Positions 56,060-64,000 of a stretch of DNA of 64,000 nt are shown piece by piece. Under the pieces are notes generated by a model that did not search any database, had not been told where the DNA came from, and worked only from the letters and a program-made list of their open reading frames with translations. The DNA is from VXYL01 sp965208525 (GTDB lineage Bacteria; Pseudomonadota; Gammaproteobacteria; Pseudomonadales; Azotimanducaceae), in NCBI GenBank assembly GCA_965208525.1, contig OZ242340.1:1-64000 (forward strand). The letters are read 5' to 3'. Within the stretch, counting starts at the first letter, position 1. Each line of letters opens with the position of its first letter. Both the position numbers and the translations under genes were made by a program.

Positions 56060-57274
56060 TCATAGGTAGGTGGGGGCTGGGGCCAGACCGCGCGCGTTGG
56101 CGAGCGGTTTGGCAGCGTTGACCGCGCGCACGCGACGGCCTTCGAGAACGCGTGCAACCGCGTCGGTGCAGATCACATCGCCGGACGCCAGGCCGCCGAC
56201 GTATGCATCCTCGCCGACGATGCGCACGACCTCCACCTCCTGTCGAACCAGACGTTGCTCGGCGTCCACGAGATACACCACGTCGTCCGCCTGTAAAGCC
56301 GCCCGGGGCAGCATGGCGATGTCGTCCATCTCGTGGCCGGCGATTTCGGCTTCGACAAAGAGGCCAATGATGAGCGGCGGCGTACCCTGCGGCTGGGCAT
56401 ACGGCGCCTGAACCTCTGCCACGAGGTTGACCATCTTGGTCTTGGGGTCGAGCTCTCCTTCGCTGCGCCGGATGCTGGCCGGCCAAGAGTGCTTGCGGCC
56501 GGCGAAGCGCGCAACGAGGGTGACGTCGAGGGCGAGGTTGCCGGCGTCCTGGCCCAAGTCGAGTGGCAGGAAGGCGAGGTCGTCGTCATGCACCGGCAAG
56601 CGGACTTCCGCGAAATCCACCGAATACATGCTGGCCACGGTCTCCCCTCGGCTGACAAACTGCCCCGGATCGACGCTCTCGCTGCGTACGCGGCCGTCGT
56701 AAGGCGCAACAAGGTGCGTGCGTTCCAGGTCCCGTTCGGCGCGGCGGAGCAGCACCCGGGCCTCGTCCACGGAAGCGCGGCCCACGAGCAACCGGTTGCG
56801 GGCGTCGTCCTTCTTCGACTCGCTGCCAGCCTGGGTCGCGGCGAGTTCCTCTTGGCGGGCATAGGCGCGTTCGGCACTGGCGAGCTCGCTCAGCGCCGAC
56901 TTCAGCCGCGCCTGCGATTGCGCCACCGCCACGGCGTAGTCCACCCGTTCGATCTCGACGAGCACGTCGCCCTTCTCGAAGAAGCCGCCGGACACCATGG
57001 TGTCGGCCACGGCGACCACGCGCCCGGCCACCTCCGCCACCAGCCGGCTTTCGGTTTTCGGCACCACCGTGCCGAACGCGCTGACCATCATGCGCATGGG
57101 GCCCGAGGACACTTCCACCACCGGCACGCTCGGCAGCGTCTCGGCAGCGATTTCGGGTTCCAGCCTTGGCCGGGTAGCCATGATCAAGGCGGCAAGGAAG
57201 ATGGCCCCAAGCGCCACCGCGACCGGGCCGAGATGGCGCCGAAACGCCGCGAGGAAACGCGCCACGCGGCCCAT
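56060..57274 (-). CDS. RND periplasmic adaptor (membrane fusion protein)
   Basis: 404 residues, ATG start 1 nt after the stop of the RND gene upstream. A TM or signal anchor (~18-33) is followed by a lipoyl-type domain (VVAVADTMVSGGFFEKGDVLVEIE), a coiled hairpin (AVAQSQARLKSALSELASAERAY...RRAERDLERTHLVAPYDGRV, ~115-185), the beta-barrel and a membrane-proximal domain ending near 380. HlyD/AcrA family. Bridges an RND pump and an outer-membrane channel. The downstream RND-GlnE fusion is its likely partner; its upstream neighbours form a second pump. Confidence 0.9.
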   Translation of the reverse strand: MGRVARFLAAFRRHLGPVAVALGAIFLAALIMATRPRLEPEIAAETLPSVPVVEVSSGPMRMMVSAFGTVVPKTESRLVAEVAGRVVAVADTMVSGGFFEKGDVLVEIERVDYAVAVAQSQARLKSALSELASAERAYARQEELAATQAGSESKKDDARNRLLVGRASVDEARVLLRRAERDLERTHLVAPYDGRVRSESVDPGQFVSRGETVASMYSVDFAEVRLPVHDDDLAFLPLDLGQDAGNLALDVTLVARFAGRKHSWPASIRRSEGELDPKTKMVNLVAEVQAPYAQPQGTPPLIIGLFVEAEIAGHEMDDIAMLPRAALQADDVVYLVDAEQRLVRQEVEVVRIVGEDAYVGGLASGDVICTDAVARVLEGRRVRAVNAAKPLANARGLAPAPTYL

Positions 57275-57275
57275 G

Positions 57276-60200
57276 TCAGGCCAACGCGTCTGAAGCGGCG
57301 AGCCGACCCGGCCGGCGTCGGCTGACGCCCTCGGCCATCGTCAGGATGGCCGGCACCAGGAACAGGATGGCGACGCTCGCGGCAACGAGGCCCCCGATGA
57401 GACTGATGACGATGGGCAGCAAGACTCTCGAAGTCGCCTCCGACGGAACGTAGAGAATCGGCAGCAGGCCGATGAAGGTCGTTGCCGTGGTCAGGACGAT
57501 GGGACGGAAGCGCTCGCGCACGGCAGAGCGTACGGCTTGTGCCGCCGATTGGCCGGATTCGGCGCGGATGGCGTAGTAGCGGTCCATGAGCAGCAGAGTG
57601 TCGTTCACCGCAACGCCCGTCGCCGCAATGACGCCGATGAAGGCGGCAAAGTAGAGGTGATAGCCGAGGATCAAGTGCAGGAACACGGCACCGGCAAGGG
57701 CCATCGGCACCGTGGCGAGGATCACCAGCGGCCGCCCGAAGCTCTTGAACTGAAATGCGATCAGGATGTACATCACCAACAGGGCCAGCGGTGCCGTGTA
57801 GGCGAGGGTGGCGAGGCCCTGGATGAATGCGCCAGCGTCGCCGGTGAATCGATGCGCGAGGCCAGGGTAACGCGCTCGGAGTTCCGGCAACGCCCCGGCG
57901 CTCAGCTGCCGCGTCACGACGGTGGCTGTGACCACGGCACTGTCCACCCGCGCACGAACCTCTGCGGCGCGCAGGCCGTCAACACGCATCAGCAGCTCCG
58001 GCTGCTGTGCCTCGATGACTTCCACCGCCTCGGTCATCGGAATCTGGCCCCCCGCCGGCAGGTCGAGACGCTCGTCGAGCAAGTCCGCAACGCTGCTACG
58101 GCGGGCACCTGGGTATCCCACTGTCACCTTGACCTCGTCGCGACCGCGTTGGTTGCGTTGCACTTCCGTGCCGAAAAAGCGTGCCCGAAGCTGTCCACCG
58201 AGCGCGCGAGCGTCGAGCCCCGCCGCTTCGCCTGCGGCCGTCAGCTTGAGTTCGTAGTGGCGCTTGCCCCGATCCAGGGTGTGATCCACCTGGAAGAGGC
58301 CCGGGATTTGGTCCAAGGTCGCCGCGAGTTCACGGACGGCCTGCGCCAGCACTACCTCGTCGGAATGCAGCAGAGCAAGCGTCAAGTCATAGGACTCGGC
58401 CGCCCCGCTCGACGAGATGATTAGGGAGCCGCCATGCCCCAACGCGCCGATGTTGTTGCGCCAGTGTCCTGCCACCTGCTCCGGCGTCATGCTGCGCTCT
58501 GCATCGGGCGTGAGTCGCAACGTGACGCCGGCGACGTTGGTTTCGAACTGCCCTCCAAGGAGGCTCGTTCTGCTGGGCCGGGTGAAGTAGTGGCCCACCA
58601 CCATGCCGGTCTGGGCAATGGGCCGTTCCTCGATTGCGTCGTTGGCGCGCTCCGCCGCCGCGATGAGCTCGCGAGCACCTGCCTCGGTCACCTCCAGCGG
58701 CGTGCCGGCGGGATAGGTCAACCTCGCCAGCACCCGGTCTGACGCGCGATTGGGCTGATAGCCGATCGACACCACCCCAGCCGCCACAAGCGCCAACGCG
58801 GCAACGGCGACGCCAGCGGCGGCGAGCACCGTCGAGCGTGGATTGCGAACCGCGAGATCAATCGCCGGCAAGGCGCGCTCGTCACGAAAGCGGTCCAGTC
58901 CCCGACGCAATCTCGCCTGCACGGCCGACAGCGGCCACCGGCTCCACTCGCCGCCGTGCGCCAGATGGGTCGGCAGGATGAGAAAGGCCTCTGCCATCGA
59001 CATCGCCAAGGTCAGAATGACGACAATGGGCAGCACATTGAGCACCTGGCCGATGCCGCCCTCCGTAAAGAACGCCGGCACCGTAGCGATCATGGTGGTG
59101 GCGATCCCGAGCGCCACGGGTCGGAAGACGCGCCGGGCACCGGACACCGCCGCGTCCGCACCTTGAAGGCCAAGCTCGCGCTGCCGAGCGATGCTCTCGC
59201 CGACCACCACCGCATCGTCCACGACGATGCCGACCACGACCACGAGCGCGAACAGCGTTGCGGCGCTGATGACGAGGTCGAACGCCGGAAACAGCATCAG
59301 CGCCCCCAGGAACGAGGTGGGCACGCCCAGAGCCACCCACATGGCCAGCCGCAGATCCGAGCACTAGCGCGAGCGCAACCGCCACGAGAGCCGTGGCGAT
59401 GATGCCGGCGTAGAGCACCGAATTGACGCCATCCAGAGTGTTCAGCAGGATGTCGTGCCAGACGGACACTTGCACGCCGGCCGGCGGCTCGTAGGACTCG
59501 AGCATGGTCCGCACGGACTCGACGACCTCGATGTCGGTAACCGCTTCCGATCGATGCTTCACGGCGACGAAAACCGTCGGGATGCCATCCACCTCGGTCA
59601 CCACGCCGGTGTCCTGAAGCTCGTCGCGCACGGTGGCGACGTCGCCGAGTTGGACGGTGCCGCCGCCGGGGCGGGCAAGCAGCACGACCTTTTCGAGTTC
59701 TCCTGCCGTTCGACGCCGCTCGCGCACGCGAGGCACCACGCCGCCGACGTTGGTCGATAGTTCGCCGGTCGTGCGGTCGAGGGAAGTTGCGGCCAGCTTG
59801 CGGCCGATCTCGGATATGTCCAGGCCAAACTCGTCCAGCGCCTCTTCGTTCACCTCGACCCGCACCTCCCGGTCCGGCGCGAAGTTGAGCTCCACCTCCG
59901 TCACGTCGGGCAGCGCCAGCAGATGCTCGCGCAAATCTTCCGCAGCGCGCCGCAAGTAAAGCGGCGAGGCCGACCTCGACGACACGGCAAACATCATCTT
60001 GGTGCTCGCGTCGGCGATTCTCCTGACGAACTCGGGGCGCTCTGCGTTGCGTGGTGGAAACGCCTCGATCTGGCTCACTGCCGCCCGCGCGTCTTCAAGA
60101 ACGCGCTCGCTGCTGCCGCCAGGCGCCACGTGCAAAGTCACCTCGCCAAAGTTGGCCGTGGCGCGAGATGCGATCCAGTCAACATCCTCGACGCCGCGAA

Positions 60201-60471
60201 GCCCCTGTTCGAGCCGCTTGGTGATGCGCTCTTCCACTTCGGCTGGGCTCGCGCCGGGATACGGCACCGTCACGTGAATCTGCTTCCAGTCGATCTCCGG
60301 GAGGTAGAGCACGTCAAGCTTGGTCACCGCCAGCAAGCCGCCAACGACGAGCAGAACCATCAGCACATTGCCGGCCACCCGATTGCGAACGAAACGGGCG
60401 ATCCAGCCGCTCCCACCAGCCAAGTCGGTGGCCGGCGTGGGCGCCGATGGATCGCCCGGAACGTCGCTCAT
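57276..60471 (-). pseudogene. RND efflux permease interrupted by a frameshift
   Basis: The N-terminal half (60471 down to ~59356) starts MSDVPGDPSAPTPATDLAGG and has the first TM helix and porter half (SWVARF-like, LYLPEIDWKQIHVTVPYPGA). In-frame reading fails at 59354-59361, where L-V-L-G continues into junk ending at 58882. The correct frame resumes as DLRLAMWVALGVPTSFLGAL and runs to 57276, with TM4 VVDDAVVVGE intact and the last helix near the end. Joined length ~1064. The shift could be a sequencing or assembly error or a real inactivation. It overlaps the upstream RND gene (ATGA) as in mdtB-mdtC pairs. Confidence 0.8.
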
Positions 60472-63400
60472 GCGGCACCTTCGCTGGCGATGGCCGCGTC
60501 CACTCCCCGCCGTTCCGCGATCTCCTCCGCCACCAGCATGACGGCGGGCACGAGGAAGAGCACCGCGGCGCAGGAAGCGACCAGCCCGCCGAGCACGCTC
60601 ACCGCGAACGGCACCAGCGTCCCCTGCATCGCCTCTGACTCGATGTACAGCACCGGCAACAGTGCAACCACCGTGGTGATGGTGGTCATGAGGATCGGGC
60701 GGAAGCGTTGCCGCACCGCGCCGCTGACCGCCGCCACCGCCGGAATGTCGGCGCTGGTGCGGATCGACGAATAGCGGTCCATGAGCAGCACGGTGTCGTT
60801 GATGGCGAGGCCCAGCACAGCGACGATGCCCAGCAGCGACGCCAGATTCATGGCGTAGCCGAGCACCAGGTGTGCGAGCACGGCGCCGGCGGCGGCGAGC
60901 GGCATCGCCGTGAGCACGATGAGTGGCTGGCCATAGCTGCGCAAAAGCACGGCCAGCACCATGTACATCGCCAGCAACGCCAGCGGCACCGTGAAGCTGA
61001 GCGACTCGAAGTTGCCGGCGATGTCGGCGGTGGGCCCGGTGGCGGCGTAGGAGAGGCCCGGATAGCGGGCGAGGACTTGCGCGATCCCGCCCTCCTCGAG
61101 CTCAGCCATCACACCGGTAGCCGTCGTCTCGTCCGCATTCACCTGTCCGCCCACCTCGGCAGACTGAACGCCGTCGATGCGCACCACCGCATCGAACTCC
61201 CGTGTCTCGACCACGTTGGCCGCGACGGCGAGGGGTATCGCCGCACCGCCTGGCAGGCTGATGCGCTCGTTGACGAGTTCCGCCAAGTCCGCCCGCCGCT
61301 CCGCCGGATAGCGCACCATGACCCTGACCTCGTCGCGGCCGCGCACGATGCGCTGTGCCTCGGCGCCGAAGAAGCGGTTCCTGAGCGCCCCCGCCAACAG
61401 GCGCGGCGTCAGTCCAGCCGCTTCGCCGACTTCCGTGATTTCGATGTCGAAATGGCGCTTGCCGTTCGACAGCGAGTCGCGCACGGCCAGCGTTCCCGGA
61501 ACTTCCCGCACCAGCGCACGCAAGTCGTCAACCGCTCGGCGCAACGTATCGGCGTCGGGGTGCGAGAGCGCGATGCGGAAGTCGTCGCCGGCGCCCCGGA
61601 GCTTGGTGCCGAAGGCCAGTCGCTCGGCACCGGCGACATCGCCGATGCGATTGCGCCATTGCGCCTCCACAGATGCAGCCGACACCGAGCGAGACGACTC
61701 TTCGGTCAGCCGCAACCGCACCGCCGCGACGTTGCTGCGATAGGTGTCTCGGTCGCTCGTGAAATCCATCAAGGGCGGGAATCGATGTCCCACCACCAGC
61801 GCCACAGCCTCGATCGGCGTGCCGGGCAGCGCACGGTTGGTCGCTTCAGCGGCACGCACGAGCTGCCGGGCACCAGCCTCGGTGACGGCAGGAGGCGTTC
61901 CAATCGGGAAGGTGATGTCTGCCTCGACCGTGTTCACCTCAAACTCGCCGAGACCGCCAAGCCGCACGACACCGGTGCCAACCGCCAGCGCAGAAAGGGC
62001 GACGATGGCTACGCCAATGCCGAGGGACCAAACCGGATGCCGCACCGCCGTGCCGATGGCCGGAACGGCGGTGCGGTCGCGGAACTCGTCGATGCCGACG
62101 CGAAGCCGCCGCTGGATCGCCGACATGGGCCAGCGGCTCCAGTCCCGCCCGTGCGCCAAATGCGACGGCAGGATCAGGAATGCATGCACCAAGGACACCG
62201 CCAGCACCAGCAACAGCGCTGGCGCAACGTTCAGCAACTGCCCGGCCAGTCCATCCAGAAACAGGAGCGGCAGAACGCCCAGCATGGTCGTGCCCACGGC
62301 CACCACGAGCGGCCAAAACACGCGCCGGGCGCCCTCGATTGCCGCTGTGGCGCCGGCAAGGCCCGCTTCGCGCTGCCGGGCGATGTTCTCGCCCACCACC
62401 ACGGCGTCACCGACGACGATGCCGATGGCGAGGATGAGCGCGAACAGCGTGGCGAGATTGATGGTGAGGCCAAAGGCGGGGAACAGCAGCATGGCGCCGA
62501 GGAAGGCCGTCGGCAGGGCGAGCGCGATCCAGAAGGCGAGGCGGAAGTCGAAAGCAAGCGCCAGCACGATGAACACCAGCGCGAGGCTCAAGAGCCCGGT
62601 GTTCACCAAGGCGTTGATGCGCGCGCTCAAGTCTGCCGATCCGTCGTCCCAGATCGACACCGTGGTGCCGGCAGGCGCATCGTAGGAGGCAAGGAAGGTG
62701 CGGGTCTCGGCGGCGAGGTCGATCTCGGAGGCGTCGCCCCTGGCGCGTGCGGAGAGGAACAGCGCAGCCGCGCCGTCGAGCTCGGACACCGGGCGGATGT
62801 CGCCGAAGGCATCGCGCACGGTGGCAATGTCCCGGAGCCGCACCATCGCGCCGTTCGGTCGCGCCATCAGCACGATGTCCTCGAACTCCTCGCCACGGTG
62901 ACGACGCTCGTCCACCCGCAGCATCAGACTGCCAGCTTCGGTTTGCAGTTCACCGGACGTGAGGTCTGCCGACGCATTGCGCACGGTGGAAACCACCCCG
63001 GCGATGGTGAGGCCATGCTCGCGCAGCGCCTCCTCGGAGAGTTCGATGGTGATCTGGCGTTCGGCCGCCCATTCGATTTCTGCGGAAGCGACGCTCGGCA
63101 GCATCAGCAGGGCATCCCGCAAGTCTTCGGCGGCGAGCCTGAGGCCCTCGGCGGCCAGGGACTCGGAGGCAACCGCGAGCGTCAGCGCCGGCACCTTCAG
63201 AGCGCCGGCCACAACCTGTGGCTGCTCGGCATCGGGCGGTGGAAAGGCCTCTATGCGATCGACGGCGGCGCGAACGTCTTCAAGCACCTGTGCGGTCTCG
63301 GCCAGCGGCTCCACGTCCACAACCACCGTGGAGGTGCCGGCCACGGAGCGTGCCGTGACGCGGCTCGCCCCCTCGATCCCCTGCAGACGCTCCTCGACCC

Positions 63401-63671
63401 GCCGGGTGATGCTGGCGTCCACCTCGTCGAGGTTGGCACCGGGGTAGGGCACGGTGACGACGACTTGCTTGAGGTCCACGTTCGGCAGCAGTTGCCGGTC
63501 GAGTCCGGTGGTTGCAAACACGCCGCCGCCGAGCACCAGCACCATGAGCAGGATGGCGGCCACGCGGTTGTTGACGACGCTGGCAATCAACCGAGTCGCG
63601 CCGCCTCGCGCATCGGCTTCAGCCGCGCCCGCCCCCGGGGCGGGTTCGGCGCCGCTTGCGTCGCTCATCAT
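60468..63671 (-). CDS. RND efflux permease (first of a tandem pair)
   Basis: 1067 residues, ATG (first of two adjacent) overlapping the adaptor stop. Full RND layout: TM1 (~35-55), porter domain 1, TM2-6, second half with LSFTVPLALLAMYMVLAVLLRSYGQP and LGLAINDTVLLMDRY. TM4 reads GIVVGDAVVVGENI, so the first of the two proton-relay aspartates is Gly421, and D422 remains. The usual TM10 Lys is also replaced (AINDT). Activity may depend on the partner. Forms an mdtBC-like tandem with the frameshifted gene and is served by the adaptor just upstream. Confidence 0.9.
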   Translation of the reverse strand: MMSDASGAEPAPGAGAAEADARGGATRLIASVVNNRVAAILLMVLVLGGGVFATTGLDRQLLPNVDLKQVVVTVPYPGANLDEVDASITRRVEERLQGIEGASRVTARSVAGTSTVVVDVEPLAETAQVLEDVRAAVDRIEAFPPPDAEQPQVVAGALKVPALTLAVASESLAAEGLRLAAEDLRDALLMLPSVASAEIEWAAERQITIELSEEALREHGLTIAGVVSTVRNASADLTSGELQTEAGSLMLRVDERRHRGEEFEDIVLMARPNGAMVRLRDIATVRDAFGDIRPVSELDGAAALFLSARARGDASEIDLAAETRTFLASYDAPAGTTVSIWDDGSADLSARINALVNTGLLSLALVFIVLALAFDFRLAFWIALALPTAFLGAMLLFPAFGLTINLATLFALILAIGIVVGDAVVVGENIARQREAGLAGATAAIEGARRVFWPLVVAVGTTMLGVLPLLFLDGLAGQLLNVAPALLLVLAVSLVHAFLILPSHLAHGRDWSRWPMSAIQRRLRVGIDEFRDRTAVPAIGTAVRHPVWSLGIGVAIVALSALAVGTGVVRLGGLGEFEVNTVEADITFPIGTPPAVTEAGARQLVRAAEATNRALPGTPIEAVALVVGHRFPPLMDFTSDRDTYRSNVAAVRLRLTEESSRSVSAASVEAQWRNRIGDVAGAERLAFGTKLRGAGDDFRIALSHPDADTLRRAVDDLRALVREVPGTLAVRDSLSNGKRHFDIEITEVGEAAGLTPRLLAGALRNRFFGAEAQRIVRGRDEVRVMVRYPAERRADLAELVNERISLPGGAAIPLAVAANVVETREFDAVVRIDGVQSAEVGGQVNADETTATGVMAELEEGGIAQVLARYPGLSYAATGPTADIAGNFESLSFTVPLALLAMYMVLAVLLRSYGQPLIVLTAMPLAAAGAVLAHLVLGYAMNLASLLGIVAVLGLAINDTVLLMDRYSSIRTSADIPAVAAVSGAVRQRFRPILMTTITTVVALLPVLYIESEAMQGTLVPFAVSVLGGLVASCAAVLFLVPAVMLVAEEIAERRGVDAAIASEGAA

Positions 63672-64000
63672 CGATCACCGGCGGCGACGGCGGCGACGGC
63701 CAACCCCGGCTGTTCGTCGGGAACCGCACCGATCACGACGCCTTCGGCGGCGTCGAAGGCGGCCACCACCCAGCCTTCGTCGGTGCGTCCGAGGGTGCGC
63801 GGCACGACGCGCTCGAGCTTGCCGTCGCGCACTATCCAGACACTGTCATCGGTTCTGTGCGCCGTGTCCGGCAGCAGGAAGGCGTTGTCGAAAGCCGGCC
63901 CGCGGATCGTGATCCGAGCGAAGGTTCCCGGCATGGGCAACTCGTCCGCGCCCTCGGCAAAGTCGAGGAACAGTGCCGCGAGCCGCGTCTTCGGTGCCAG
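63668..64000 (-). CDS. RND periplasmic adaptor, C-terminal part (runs off the window)
   Basis: Partial: the 5' end is outside the window. The visible 110 codons read LAPKTRLAALFLDFAEGADE, MPGTFARITIRGPAFDNAF, LPDTAHRTDDSVWIVRDGKL, matching the beta-barrel and membrane-proximal end of HlyD/AcrA-type membrane fusion proteins. The stop overlaps the RND start as ATGA, so it is the first visible gene of the RND operon. Confidence 0.8.
   Translation of the reverse strand: MAPKTRLAALFLDFAEGADELPMPGTFARITIRGPAFDNAFLLPDTAHRTDDSVWIVRDGKLERVVPRTLGRTDEGWVVAAFDAAEGVVIGAVPDEQPGLAVAAVAAGDR

Overview
The window is a chromosomal segment of a GC-rich, Gram-negative bacterium, most likely an uncultured gammaproteobacterium. 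Supporting signs are a class A PBP1B, a YhhQ-type transporter, a type II secretion pseudopilin, a Xanthomonas/Caulobacter-type TonB-dependent receptor with its SapC, cupin and tryptophan-halogenase partners, and RND efflux pumps. Genes are dense, many pairs overlap by 4 nt (ATGA or GTGA), and GTG starts are common. There is no rRNA, CRISPR array or recognisable insertion sequence. Two tRNA genes are present: Gly-CCC and Arg-CCT.

Layout. Positions 1-9.5 kb are accessory: a two-gene candidate defence operon (a STAND-like NTPase with a PD-(D/E)XK-like N-terminus, plus an overlapping unknown helical protein), then a gene-poor stretch, two tandem broken integrase N-terminal domains, an orphan gspG-like gene with a small secreted protein, and an intact tyrosine recombinase. 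Positions 9.5-13.2 kb hold a sodium:solute symporter, a MOSC protein and a divergent MocR-type regulator whose PLP lysine is replaced by arginine.

Positions 13.3-25.9 kb form one polysaccharide-utilisation-like locus on the minus strand. In transcription order it is: TonB-dependent receptor, tryptophan-halogenase-like protein, SapC, JmjC/cupin, second halogenase-like protein, LacI regulator, GH3 and a GH2-type TIM-barrel hydrolase. A near-identical 14-bp palindrome occurs twice on a consensus sigma70 promoter before the receptor and once before the LacI gene, which suggests a single autoregulated regulon.

Positions 26-51 kb are housekeeping and metabolic genes: mrcB, a DsbA-like protein, a glutaredoxin-like protein, a PTPS/QueD paralogue with an SDR and yhhQ, two LLM flavin oxidoreductases, a secreted PLC/S1-P1-like protein, a zinc alcohol dehydrogenase, a DUF898 plus M48 pair, dienelactone hydrolase, a Do-type protease, MFS and APC transporters, a TauD dioxygenase, a 1-Cys peroxiredoxin, and an alpha/beta hydrolase with an ABC exporter. 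Multi-hairpin intergenic elements lie between many of them. Seven copies of a 108-bp repeat separate tRNA-Gly from the MFS gene.

Positions 51.4-64 kb are an RND efflux cluster read leftwards: adaptor (partial), RND, frameshifted RND, adaptor, and a 1523-residue RND protein. The last ~420 residues of that protein look like the adenylyltransferase half of GlnE with its catalytic aspartates replaced. This fusion is the most unusual object in the window.
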